Part shown: piece after piece, positions 29,730 to 38,505 of the stretch | Numbering within the stretch: the first letter of the stretch is position 1 | Layout: every line of letters starts with the position of its first letter | From: a virus | Direction: 5' to 3' (one strand) | DNA length: 44,388 bases | IMG/VR virus record: IMGVR_UViG_3300009285_005276 | Location: 1-44,388 of that record | The notes under the pieces: model-generated | What the model saw: the letters and a program-made list of their open reading frames with translations, nothing else | The model's database searches: none | Told to the model about the DNA's origin: nothing | Program-made: the position numbers and the translations under genes

Positions 29730-31131
29730 GATTGCTAATACCAATCATCGCCTCTCCAGTTACTTCATAAACATCCTTTATTCTGCCAAACTGTGATGTT
29801 TGTTTAAGTGAATACTTTTCTTTTAATGATTTAACCTTTTCGTCATATTTTAATTTATACCTGTCATGCAAAGTTTCCTTGTCCAACTGCAAGGCAAGGT
29901 CAGCAGAAACTCCGTAAGTTAAAACTTCCGGTTCAGGTATTGAAGTTCTATCTTGCGTATCAATCAAATTGGTTGGTTCAGCGTGTCCGGTATAAGAAAT
30001 ATCTCTTTCTGTAACTGTCGCTCCGTTTAAATGCGTAGCGGCGGTTGTTCCCTCCCTACCCCTTAGACACCCTGTAAACGTGGTTGCAGTAGAAGCTGTG
30101 GCATAGATAACTTCAGAATCAATAATAAAGCGGTAATAATCTCCTCGATTAAAATTAGTGGTAGAAGCCACCGTAACCGTAGTAGCTGTAGCGGATGAAA
30201 TAGCCGCTCCTAAAGTGGTGGTGGAAGCGGACGCGGAAGGACGAGGCCAGAATAATAATTGTCCATTCCAGATACAAAAATGAGAAGGGTCGGTTACTGA
30301 TTCGTCCCTATCCCAATGAAATAGCTTCCATTTCTCAAAATTCACCCAAACTAAAGGCTGGGTATCAAATTGAGTATTGTAGATTTTCTGTACGGTGGAA
30401 GGAATATCATAAGCAAACTGGTCAGCTACAGAAGAAAAAGTCCTTTCTACTTCATAAAAAGACCAGAGCGTAATATGAGCTATATCCCGTTGCTTGTCGT
30501 TGATAGCGTCATCAATTTGTTGGTCGGTTATTTTAGTTTCATCTTTTTCGTCAATAAATTCTCTGATTTTCCTACGCATAGCTCCCAGAGTTCTTGCGTC
30601 CCTTGAAGAAGAGGTACCTGTAATATCATAATTTACCCCGTCCGAATACGAAGAAAATGCGCCTGTAGTTTCATTATTAAAGCGGACAAAACCATAGCCT
30701 GTAGTATTAGATTGGTCTTCATAGCGGGTAAATAGGTCATCTACTTGCAAGGGAATAGTGGTTAAAACCGTTGCCCCGCTTGTGGTGTCAGTTGAATTTT
30801 GGCTGAATTCAACGCGATTAAAAGCAATTCTATATACAGGCTCTCCCAAAGAATGATTATACCTTAACCCTCCAGCCTGTCCTTCTCGGTCTATTGTCAA
30901 AGAAGTAGCTGAAGTTACCGCCGCCGCCATCTGCATAACTTCGGCGTTTTCTGAACCTACTTCACCAATAATCATATAATCATTGTTCGCCCAAGTGTTT
31001 GAGCTTGCGCCTGCGGGCGCGAGGTCAGTAGAAACAACTGTCAAAGAAGTATCTGCCGCAGTTGCCGCCGCAGTTAAATAAGTTTTTTCACTATCTCTAA
31101 CTAACGCCTGATTAAAACATTTTAATAACAT
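29701..31131 (-). CDS. Head-tail adaptor-like protein with inserted beta domain
   Basis: 476 residues. A central helical block TLGAMRRKIREFIDEKDETK then DDAINDKQRDIAHITLWSFY and EVERTFSSVADQFAYDIPST is the usual core of podovirus head-tail adaptor (gp4-like) proteins, which normally have about 150-250 residues. It is flanked by beta-rich N- and C-terminal segments with repeated fibronectin-like strands (TAATAADTSLTVVST; SSATATTVTVASTTNFNRGD). The protein binds the portal and connects the tail. Its length is unusual. Confidence 0.68.
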   Translation of the reverse strand: MLLKCFNQALVRDSEKTYLTAAATAADTSLTVVSTDLAPAGASSNTWANNDYMIIGEVGSENAEVMQMAAAVTSATSLTIDREGQAGGLRYNHSLGEPVYRIAFNRVEFSQNSTDTTSGATVLTTIPLQVDDLFTRYEDQSNTTGYGFVRFNNETTGAFSSYSDGVNYDITGTSSSRDARTLGAMRRKIREFIDEKDETKITDQQIDDAINDKQRDIAHITLWSFYEVERTFSSVADQFAYDIPSTVQKIYNTQFDTQPLVWVNFEKWKLFHWDRDESVTDPSHFCIWNGQLLFWPRPSASASTTTLGAAISSATATTVTVASTTNFNRGDYYRFIIDSEVIYATASTATTFTGCLRGREGTTAATHLNGATVTERDISYTGHAEPTNLIDTQDRTSIPEPEVLTYGVSADLALQLDKETLHDRYKLKYDEKVKSLKEKYSLKQTSQFGRIKDVYEVTGEAMIGISNPNLFPRSIG

Positions 31132-31136
31132 AAGAA

Positions 31137-32414
31137 TTAGTCTGCTGAACGATAAGTCCTCCTAATATTAAGTATAGGGGTGATAGGCAAAATTTCCAAT
31201 TCTGGTTTCAATGTATAAAACCCAGTAGTCGTAGAAGATGAAGAAGACGACGTAGAAGAAGATGTGGTTGAGGTGCTGGTGGAAGTAGAGGTGGTGGAAG
31301 AGGTGGTCGAGGAAGTGGTTGTCGAAGAAGTTGAAGTTAAAGTGAATCTAGTTGTGGTCGAAGAGGTAGAAGATGAGGTAGTTGAAGTTGTTGTTGTAGA
31401 AGATGAAGTGGAGGTTGATGTTGAGGTGGTTGTTGAGGTTGAAGTCGAAGTGGTTGAAGAAGAAGTGGTAGTGGCAGGAGAGGTGTGGTCAACAGTCAAA
31501 AGCGGGTCTTTGGTCGTGCCTGTTTCGTCAGCAGTGAAAACAGATACGCTGATAACCTTTCCTCCAGAAAGACCAGAATCAGGATTATTTGTTCTGTCCG
31601 AATCAAATCTTAATCCGAATTTAGACACTCCGGTAAGAGAGATATTACCTCTACCCGTAGCTGTTAAAGTCCAAGTGTTGTATGCTCCCGTAACTATGGC
31701 AGTCAGCGCAATGGAATCTGATTGCAGTGTAGTCCCCACGTTAGAGTAATCAGTCGCAGCAATCGTTGTGTTAGAAGCCGGAGAAGAATCCACAATATCC
31801 AATCCATTTCCTACATTGGGGTCATTGATAACATTGTTCCCCCAAAGTTTTATAGTTGCTGAATTTATTGTATCTGAATTGCCTAACGCGGAAGTATCAA
31901 ACAAAAAAATCAAACGACGCATATCATCAAAAGTTGTAGAGCTACTTCCGCCTTCAATCAGCACTTCCATTGTTGTTGAGCTTTCATTTCTATAAAGTCC
32001 AGATAAATCATCTGTCCTTATTTCATCCCATGTAGAAAGACCTGCTGGGTTATTCCCTACATGACCGTCAACTGAAGTGGATTCGGGATTAGCATCAGGA
32101 AAAAAAGTGGATGTAGTATTTAGAAGCAAGGGGATTTTTAACGCTCCGACACTAACCCCGCCTTTAATTAAATTGGCTCTTTGGATTAGCCAGCGTAAAT
32201 ATCCGTAATGAACTGGATATTCATACCAATTTTCTTTAAGGATGATTTTATGATTGCCGAAATAATGAGTGATTTCAGATAAATCCCGCCATTCATTATT
32301 CTGGGTTAAATAATGGATAGGTTTCACGTGAAATTCAGTACGCAGTCCGCCGTTTGGTTTTAAATACGTTTTGGAATTATATGTCCGTCTTTCTTTAAGT
32401 TCGTACAAGTCCAT
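31137..32414 (-). CDS. Tail-fibre-like protein with DNRLRE-type domain and Ser/Thr stalk
   Basis: 425 residues. An N-terminal region of about 95 residues (MDLYELKERRTYNSKTYLKP) is followed by a beta-sandwich resembling DNRLRE carbohydrate-binding-like domains (RRLIFLFDTSALGNSDTINS then ATIKLWGNN). Residues about 315-400 are Ser/Thr-only with one RFTLTSTSS break. The C-terminus GFYTLKPELEILPITPILNI is shared in pattern with the 359-residue fibre gene. It is the last of the three fibre genes before the adaptor. A receptor-binding or glycan-interacting appendage is inferred. Confidence 0.62.
   Translation of the reverse strand: MDLYELKERRTYNSKTYLKPNGGLRTEFHVKPIHYLTQNNEWRDLSEITHYFGNHKIILKENWYEYPVHYGYLRWLIQRANLIKGGVSVGALKIPLLLNTTSTFFPDANPESTSVDGHVGNNPAGLSTWDEIRTDDLSGLYRNESSTTMEVLIEGGSSSTTFDDMRRLIFLFDTSALGNSDTINSATIKLWGNNVINDPNVGNGLDIVDSSPASNTTIAATDYSNVGTTLQSDSIALTAIVTGAYNTWTLTATGRGNISLTGVSKFGLRFDSDRTNNPDSGLSGGKVISVSVFTADETGTTKDPLLTVDHTSPATTTSSSTTSTSTSTTTSTSTSTSSSTTTTSTTSSSTSSTTTRFTLTSTSSTTTSSTTSSTTSTSTSTSTTSSSTSSSSSSTTTGFYTLKPELEILPITPILNIRRTYRSAD
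31224..31474 (-). repeat. Ser/Thr-coding tract (copy 2)
   Basis: About 84 codons of ACN, TCN and AGY. Bases 31273-31331 are identical over 59 nt to 33109-33167 in the neighbouring gene. Confidence 0.85.
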
Positions 32415-32417
32415 ATA

Positions 32418-34955
32418 TTAAGGATAATTTATATAAACAAAATCCTGAAGGGTGGAAGAATAAACACGTTTCGTAAACAAACCTCCAAAAGTTACTGATG
32501 GTTGCGTTGTGGTCGTAGAAGTGGAGGAAGAAGAAGTTGAGGTCGTAGTAGAAGTTGATGTAGTTGAGGTTGAAGTAGTAGAAACGCCAGCCTGCGTCGT
32601 GGTCGAAGAAGAAGTAGTCGAGGAAGATGTTGTGGAAGTCGTTGTTGAGGTTGTTGTACTGGTTGAAGTTGAAGTTGTGGAACTTGTTGTCGAAGAAGTA
32701 GTGGATGATGTTGTAGAAGAAGTTGTACTGGAGGTTGTACTAGAAGTTGTTGAAGTGGTGGTAGACGATGTCGTAGTTGAAGTAGAAGTTGATGTTGTGG
32801 AAGAAGTTGTAGATGACGTAGTCGAACTGGTCGTTGAACTTGTTGTTGACGAAGTAGTAGATGAGGTCGTTGAAGTCGTAGTGCTTGTTGTGGTTGAAGA
32901 AGTTGTACTCGTCGATGTAGAGGTACTGGTAGAAGTAGAAGTGGTAGTTGTAGAGCTTGATGTGGTGCTAGTTGTTGTCGAACTTGTTGTCGTAGAAGAT
33001 GTGGTTGTCGAAGTGGTAGTAGAACTTGTAGTAGTGGAAGAAGTTGTTGTAGAGCTTGTGGTAGTAGAAGTAGTGGTCGAGGTCGTAGAAGAAGTTGTAG
33101 AACTTGAAGTGCTGGTGGAAGTAGAGGTGGTGGAAGAGGTGGTCGAGGAAGTGGTTGTCGAAGAAGTAGTTGAGCTTCCAAATTGAGTTGTAGTTGATGA
33201 AGAGGTGGTGGAAGAAGAACTTGTAGTAGTTGAAGTCGAAGTGCTAGTAGAAGTGGTCGTAGTCGAAGAACTTGTGGTTGAACTAGTTGTGGTGGACGAA
33301 GAAGAAGTTGAAGTAGTTGTAGTAGATGTTGAGGTTGAAGTTGTTGTGGAAGAAGTTGTAGTAGAACTTGATGTAGAGGTAGTAGAAGTGCTGGTAGATG
33401 TTGTAGACGAAGTCGTAGATGAAGTAGTAGTTGAAGAAGTCGAGGTGCTGGTGCTAGTTGATGAACTTGAAGTGGATGTAGTAGTAGTGGACGAACTAGT
33501 GCTGGTAGTTGTTGTTGAAGAAGAAGTGGTAGTCGAAGTAGAAGTAGATGAAGTAGTTGTGGAAGAACTAGTAGTCGGCGGACTAGTTGTCGTAGATGAA
33601 GAAGAACTTGTTGTGCTGGAAGTTGTGGTTGTCGATGTCGAAGTAGAAGTAGAAGTGCTGGTCGAACTGGTTGTAGTTGAAGATGTGGTAGAAGAAGTTG
33701 TGGTAGACGATGTCGTAGTTGAAGACGTAGTTGTAGAACTTGTGGTAGACGATGTCGTAGTTGAAGACGTAGTTGTAGAACTTGTGGTTGTAGTAGTTCC
33801 TCCTGAGGCTGTGTATGTAGCGTAGATGGATAATTTGTAACTGTCATAAATAGTGGCATCTGTGGGATTAGTTGGTGTAGTATAATTATTACTATCATCG
33901 TATGGTTGGTTTTGTGTGCCAGTGGCATCATAGTAAAATTGGGTCTCTACTGCAGTCGCTACACCACCTAGCCAATAACCTGTGCTAGCGGCAAGAGTGG
34001 GTTTAGTAGTATAAGTAGCTGTCCTCCATTGATGAGTCGTGTTTACCGCAACAATACCCCCCACGCCATTAGTTAAAATAGTGCCTGAAGAATTAGTAAT
34101 AACAGCCTTGAGATTTCCCGAACTGGAGTGGTAACCATAATAAGAAATACTATCTAATACCGCACCCCCTGCGTCAGATGGCGATGTCGCAACCAATGCA
34201 ACAAATTCATTTGCGCCGATATATGCCCCTGAAGATGTACCGCCTATTGAAGTATTCCCAAATGTCGGGTCTACTCTTACTGGATAGGCCGCGCTATCAA
34301 GAAAACTCTGTGGAACAGTGACGCTTAACATTCCATTTACATAAGAAAGCTCCGCCCATTCTTCTTTTCCGTTTGCGTCAAATGCTTTTGGGCGATAAAT
34401 ATGAAAAGCTTTGCCGGTGGCATAATTAATGCTTCCTATTTGATGGCTTGCCTTTGTCTTATGATAGACGGCATAAGAGCCATTTACATTAGCCAACCTT
34501 CTGGCAATTCCTCCACGCCCGTTATCTCCCCAAGTAGAACCGTCAAGGTCTAAGTTCGCCAAAAAAGGTTGATAAGAAAAGTCTAATTGTTCTGCCCCAT
34601 CAATCGTGAAATCAAATGTATTAGTGTCGGGTTTGTCTTTCAATACAATTTCAATCTCAAAACCCCCATCTTCCATTCCTTCCCCTTTTTCTAACGGATA
34701 AGCGTGCATTTCTTCTTTGATGTCTTTATATTCAATTCGGTTGTTCAGAGAACGCGCTCCTACGGCCTGAATTTTTGCATATTTCATGCCGAGTTGAACC
34801 TCGCCGTTCCATTTAGAAAAAACGACTTTTGGTTCGTTTTTTAGAAATTCTATTTTATTAATTCCTCCTTCTGGTAAAGAGGAAATATCCACTTTTTCAA
34901 AGCGGTCTACTTTTTCAGAAAAGATATTAAGTCGTTTATCTTCTTTGAAAGTCAT
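32418..34955 (-). CDS. Very large tail-fibre-like protein with 430-residue Ser/Thr stalk
   Basis: 845 residues. Residues 1-245 begin MTFKEDKRLNIFSEKVDRFE and contain beta-structured segments (GDNGRGGIARRLANVNGSYA; AYPVRVDPTFGNTSIGGTSS), which look like a fibre shaft or adhesin head; residues 250-385 form another beta domain. From about 388 to 815 the sequence is nearly all Ser and Thr, broken only by PPTT, QFGSS and QAGVS. It ends QPSVTFGGLFTKRVYSSTLQ then DFVYINYP. The stop overlaps the next gene's start. It is the largest mucin-like candidate in the window. Confidence 0.65.
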   Translation of the reverse strand: MTFKEDKRLNIFSEKVDRFEKVDISSLPEGGINKIEFLKNEPKVVFSKWNGEVQLGMKYAKIQAVGARSLNNRIEYKDIKEEMHAYPLEKGEGMEDGGFEIEIVLKDKPDTNTFDFTIDGAEQLDFSYQPFLANLDLDGSTWGDNGRGGIARRLANVNGSYAVYHKTKASHQIGSINYATGKAFHIYRPKAFDANGKEEWAELSYVNGMLSVTVPQSFLDSAAYPVRVDPTFGNTSIGGTSSGAYIGANEFVALVATSPSDAGGAVLDSISYYGYHSSSGNLKAVITNSSGTILTNGVGGIVAVNTTHQWRTATYTTKPTLAASTGYWLGGVATAVETQFYYDATGTQNQPYDDSNNYTTPTNPTDATIYDSYKLSIYATYTASGGTTTTTSSTTTSSTTTSSTTSSTTTSSTTTSSTTTSSTTSSTTTSSTSTSTSTSTSTTTTSSTTSSSSSTTTSPPTTSSSTTTSSTSTSTTTSSSTTTTSTSSSTTTTSTSSSSTSTSTSTSSTTTSSTTSSTTSTSTSTTSTSSSTTTSSTTTSTSTSTTTTSTSSSSTTTSSTTSSSTTTTSTSTSTSTTTSSSSTTSSSTTTQFGSSTTSSTTTSSTTSSTTSTSTSTSSSTTSSTTSTTTSTTTSSTTTSSTTTSSTTTSTTTSSTTTSSTTTSTTSSSTTTTSTSTSTSTSTSTTSSTTTSTTTSTTSSTTSSTTSSTTSSTTSSTTSSTTSTSTSTTTSSTTTSTTSSTTSSTTSSTTSSTTSSTTSSTTSTSTSTTTSTTTSTTSSSTTSSSTTTQAGVSTTSTSTTSTSTTTSTSSSSTSTTTTQPSVTFGGLFTKRVYSSTLQDFVYINYP
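32507..33797 (-). repeat. Ser/Thr-coding tract (copy 3, largest)
   Basis: About 1290 bases. It includes an exact tandem duplication of a 42-nt unit (33700-33741 and 33742-33783) and the 59-nt stretch 33109-33167 shared with the 31.2-kb tract. False open frames arise on both strands. Confidence 0.88.
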
Positions 34956-36034
34956 TAAATCTGTCCGCTAATTTCTAAAATTGGCACAAAAGGAAAAATC
35001 TCTAATTCAGGAATTAGAAAAGGGAACGCCGTCGTAGTTGATGAAGACGAAGATGAAGTTGTAGAAGACGATGTAGATGTTGATGTTGAGGTAGAAGTTG
35101 TTGAAGTTGACGTAGAAGTGGACGTTGATGAACTTGTTGTGGTGGACGTTGATGTGCTGGAAGATGTTGTGCTGGTTGAAGTTGAGGTTGAAGTGGTTGA
35201 AGAAGTCGTTGAAGATGTGGTTGTTGAAGTCGAAGTAGTTGTAGTAGAAGTTGAAGTGCTGGTCGTGCTGGAAGTGGTTGATGAAGTGGTGGTGGAAGAA
35301 GAAGTGGTCGTTGGAGGTTGTGTTGTGGTTGAACTTGATGTGGTTGATGAGGTTGTTGTTGATGAAGTCGTTGTGGAAGATGTTGTCGAGGTTGTAGTTG
35401 TAGAAGAGGTAGAAGTGGTGGAAGTGGAAGTAGTGGTTGAAGTGGTGCTGGAAGTAGTCGAAGAAGTTGTGCTTGATGTGGTAGTTGAGGTGGTAGTAGA
35501 AGAAGTAGTTGTTGAAGATGAAGTCGTTGTCGCCACAACTTCCGCGACAATTTCCGCCGCGACAATCGTAGGGTTATCAGAAGCAGAAGGAGTCCAAGAC
35601 ATTGTAATCGTCCCGCCAGCAGGTTCAGTAGAAGAAGCGTGTCTGCATTTACCCGTACCCGTTCCCGTAGCTACGTTTCCCCTATCAGTTTGATTAGCCC
35701 CCGCCGTTACAGTAATAGCTGGGTCAGCTTCTCGAATAGAATCAATGACTATATTCCCTGAAGTAGTGCTTGCTACGTTTACAGTTTCCGCTTCTGCGGT
35801 AGCCGTTCCTCCTATAGGAGAAGTAGTATCCGCACCAGAAAATCTGGTTGCCACCGAAGCCAATTCCCAAGTCGAAGTTTGGGTAACAACCACATCTGCC
35901 GTGCCGATAAAAGGACTCGCCTTATACCATAAACTCGTTCTAAAACCCGTAGTGCTTTCTATCGCTAAAGTTAAAGCCGCGCCATTAAAAGTGACGCCCG
36001 TTACTGTGTTTCCTCCCACACTAACAACTAACAA
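34955..36034 (-). CDS. Fibre-like protein with Ser/Thr stalk; N-terminus unclear
   Basis: 359 residues from TTG at 36034. The beta domain VTGVTFNGAALTLAIESTTG, FRTSLWYKASPFIGTADVVV and IVIDSIREADPAITVTAGAN is a known-looking jelly-roll type. The frame continues upstream to 36136 with in-domain-like sequence (TALSVTGSASAATGGASTTL) but has no ATG, GTG or TTG there. So the gene may use an unusual start, or be truncated at its 5' end. Residues about 172-335 are Ser/Thr-only, and the end AFPFLIPELEIFPFVPILEI matches the 425-residue fibre. Confidence 0.6.
   Translation of the reverse strand: MLVVSVGGNTVTGVTFNGAALTLAIESTTGFRTSLWYKASPFIGTADVVVTQTSTWELASVATRFSGADTTSPIGGTATAEAETVNVASTTSGNIVIDSIREADPAITVTAGANQTDRGNVATGTGTGKCRHASSTEPAGGTITMSWTPSASDNPTIVAAEIVAEVVATTTSSSTTTSSTTTSTTTSSTTSSTTSSTTSTTTSTSTTSTSSTTTTSTTSSTTTSSTTTSSTTSSSTTTQPPTTTSSSTTTSSTTSSTTSTSTSTTTTSTSTTTSSTTSSTTSTSTSTSTTSSSTSTSTTTSSSTSTSTSTSTTSTSTSTSTSSSTTSSSSSSTTTAFPFLIPELEIFPFVPILEISGQI
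35028..35532 (-). repeat. Ser/Thr-coding tract (copy 4)
   Basis: About 168 codons, with one PPTT break near 35310, flanked by the beta domain and the shared C-terminal motif. Confidence 0.85.
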
Positions 36035-36131
36035 GTCGTCACCAGAAACTGTGGTGACTGAATATGTAAGTGTTGTTGACGCGCCGCCAGTTGCGGCACT
36101 TGCAGAACCCGTTACTGATAGAGCCGTATAT

Positions 36132-37340
36132 TTATCCTACGATAGATGAATCTACTAAAATGAATTTTCCACCTTTATAGAGAAAGCCTTTTTCTTTCTC
36201 TATAATAAGTTTCGCATAATTATGTGCGAGTATAAAGAAATAATCAGGAAGTTGCGATTCGGCTTCTTGCCTAGAAATGACAGGAATATGGTCAACGGGC
36301 GTATATTTTCCCTGCTTAGCCGGAGAATCATCCACGAAATAATCAATATGACTTTGGTCTATATTAGCTAGTTTTAGAACAGAAACCCCTTTAGCCGCCG
36401 CTCCATATCCCGCAATCTTTTTTCCTTCTGCCTTTAATCCTTCCACTACTCCATAAAGTTTTTTAGCCTCCTCTTGGCAATCTTTTCCATACTGTTTGGC
36501 GACTTTTAAAGTGTTAACTCCAATAGTTTCTTCTTCTTCAAAAAGTCCGGAGCACCGCTCTGAAAGATTGCGGTTATCTTTAGCCATGAATACTCTTAAA
36601 GAACCGCCCTGCGCTTCGGTTACATAGGCATCAAAAACATTCAAGCCAAACTTAGGGGCATAGTCCACCCAGTTTTTTAAAGAGAAATAAGAAAAGTGGT
36701 CATGATAAACAAGAGCATAATTCTTATTCTTAACCATTCCGCCCCAATAATTACACTCCACCCAAAATACGCCATCATCAGCTAAAAGAACCTGCACTCC
36801 TCTCATTAAAGAATCCAAGTCATCTATATGAGCGATACAGTTTGCTCCGCCGACTACTTTGGCTTTTCCGTATTCTCTTGCGATATTCTTCGCGTTGTTT
36901 TCATTAAATGGAGCAGAAAGAGTGGGTACTCCGTTTTTTAATGCTCTGATTACAACGTTGGTCGAAGGGTCAACACCTAGTTTTATGCAAGGAAAATTCT
37001 TCAACATTGTCCCGTCATTTGAACCTATCTCAACCACAAAATCAGAAGGGTTTAAATTTACTGAAAGTTCTTTGGCAAAATCAGTGAAGTATTCGTCAGT
37101 GGTCGGCATATCGCCCGTGTAATAAAGATAATCTTGCGCGGTATATATCTCATGCGAATCAATCGGCTTTTTAGTCTGTACCAAAGAACAGTCCCGACAC
37201 CTTACGACTTCCAAGGGATAGACTGCTTCTGTTTTATCTAAATCCTCTTTTTCAATAAGTGAATTAACTAAAGGATTTAAGCCCATATCCAACACCTTAT
37301 CGAACTTATTTCCTTTACACATCCTACATACTTTTTTCAT
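36132..37340 (-). CDS. Sugar C-methyltransferase-like protein
   Basis: 402 residues. N-terminal zinc site C5-x2-C8 and CRDC at 48-51, then the SAM motif FVVEIGSNDGTMLKNF, and a C-terminal domain with KKIAGYGAAAKGVSVLKLAN and YTPVDHIPVISRQ. This three-part order is that of nucleotide-sugar C-3-methyltransferases (NovU/TylC3/CloU group). It would make a branched sugar. It ends the glycan cluster and its stop lies 4 nt inside the open upstream frame of the fibre gene. The ATG overlaps the preceding stop (ATGA). Confidence 0.8.
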   Translation of the reverse strand: MKKVCRMCKGNKFDKVLDMGLNPLVNSLIEKEDLDKTEAVYPLEVVRCRDCSLVQTKKPIDSHEIYTAQDYLYYTGDMPTTDEYFTDFAKELSVNLNPSDFVVEIGSNDGTMLKNFPCIKLGVDPSTNVVIRALKNGVPTLSAPFNENNAKNIAREYGKAKVVGGANCIAHIDDLDSLMRGVQVLLADDGVFWVECNYWGGMVKNKNYALVYHDHFSYFSLKNWVDYAPKFGLNVFDAYVTEAQGGSLRVFMAKDNRNLSERCSGLFEEEETIGVNTLKVAKQYGKDCQEEAKKLYGVVEGLKAEGKKIAGYGAAAKGVSVLKLANIDQSHIDYFVDDSPAKQGKYTPVDHIPVISRQEAESQLPDYFFILAHNYAKLIIEKEKGFLYKGGKFILVDSSIVG

Positions 37341-38008
37341 AAAATTTTACTTGTTATGTTAATAATTGAACTTGGCAACTTTCTTAAATTCCTGTCATCT
37401 GCCTTTCGTTCCTGCCCCATCTCTTCTCGCCATCTATCCTTTTTTACATGAGTGAAGTGAATATATTTCTCATTAAGAACCCGCACTTGCGGTCTGGGAT
37501 TATCTTTATCCCACAACTTTTCTTCTTCTCGATAAAGCCTCTCTTTACCAAATTTTCCCCGCCACTCTAAATCAAGACTGTTACGAAACAAACGAGCTGA
37601 AGGAATACGGCTAGTAGAAACATGGTACTCCTCTTTATTCCAAACAGCCCATGAGGTTAAAGCCAAAGTATCAACTTTAGGATTTCTGATTTCTTTTAAA
37701 ATTTCATTGATAACTTCTACCGGATAAAGTTCGTCAGAATCTAAAATCCATATCCAGTCTTCGTAAGTTAATTCTAGTTGTTTGTTTCTCGCCTTAACCA
37801 AATCATCAGGTTCTCCTACTTCAAATTCCACAACCTCTAACTGCTTGTATGTTTCCTGCAATCTTTTCAGTATTTCCCTTGTCCCGTCTTTAGAACGCGA
37901 ATCTAAAACGACAATAACCCTATCCACAAATAAAAGAACAGCCAGTAAGCAAATCTCAATAAAATCATCACTATCTCTTGCCAGCATATGTACACAGATA
38001 CTTTTCAT
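37337..38008 (-). CDS. GT2-like glycosyltransferase
   Basis: 223 residues. GT-A-like start SICVHMLARDSDDFIEICLL, then VIVVLDSRSKDGTREILKRL, and WIWILDSDELYPVEVINEIL, a clear D-x-D catalytic/metal motif. The rest is basic, with a conserved-looking HVKKDRWREE. It is translationally coupled (ATGA) on both sides. It is shorter than most GT2 enzymes. Donor and acceptor are unknown. Confidence 0.75.
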   Translation of the reverse strand: MKSICVHMLARDSDDFIEICLLAVLLFVDRVIVVLDSRSKDGTREILKRLQETYKQLEVVEFEVGEPDDLVKARNKQLELTYEDWIWILDSDELYPVEVINEILKEIRNPKVDTLALTSWAVWNKEEYHVSTSRIPSARLFRNSLDLEWRGKFGKERLYREEEKLWDKDNPRPQVRVLNEKYIHFTHVKKDRWREEMGQERKADDRNLRKLPSSIINITSKIL

Positions 38009-38505
38009 ACCTTTTTAAGAAAGATAGAGTCTTGGCTCATAGTAATAATTTCAAGCCCATTCGGAATGTCTGTTTTTTGCACTTCTGTACCGTAATCATG
38101 CGAAACAATAATGTCATCTTTCTTCAGATATAACGTAAAGGTTTTTAATTCTTTTGGTTTATTGCCATTATCACAAAATACAATGGTCGTGCCTTGCCTC
38201 TGGATTATCTCACCGATTTCTTTTTTAATCTCAAATATATCCGCCTTTTTAAAACACTTATCAAAGTTAAGTTTATTTTTTAGGTGCGCCCTTTTATCAA
38301 AGCTCTTCCAATCCAGATTATCATAAGTGTAAAATTCTTTTTTATTTTGTATGCAGTAAAGATAAAGATAAAAACTAAAGTGGCCTTTATATGTGCCGAG
38401 TTCAATAATACGTTTAAAATTTGTGCGGGTTAAAAAACGCTCCCAGAATAAAATCTCACCTTCCGATTGCGACATTTCCCGACCTAAGAAAGTTCCTCTA
38501 ACCAT
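38005..38505 (-). CDS. Class I methyltransferase (TylF/CmcI-like)
   Basis: 166 residues, or 156 from an internal Met at 38475. Motifs: RIIELGTYKGHFSFYLYLYC (motif I), YDNLDWKSFDK, TTIVFCDNGNKPKELKTFTL (motif II/acid) and DDIIVSHDYGTE. The HDYGT pattern resembles macrocin O-methyltransferase and cephalosporin-hydroxylase-type proteins. Encoded between GT2 and epimerase genes, it probably O-methylates a sugar. Its upstream end overlaps the epimerase by 22 nt if the long start is used. Confidence 0.68.
   Translation of the reverse strand: MVRGTFLGREMSQSEGEILFWERFLTRTNFKRIIELGTYKGHFSFYLYLYCIQNKKEFYTYDNLDWKSFDKRAHLKNKLNFDKCFKKADIFEIKKEIGEIIQRQGTTIVFCDNGNKPKELKTFTLYLKKDDIIVSHDYGTEVQKTDIPNGLEIITMSQDSIFLKKV

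Noticed and set aside
32492-33931. Leu/Gln/Arg/Pro-rich frame over the large fibre tract
   Set aside because: Out-of-frame reading of the Ser/Thr tract; the Ser/Thr frame is the one that joins unique N- and C-terminal domains. The same applies to 272-799 and 35014-35565.
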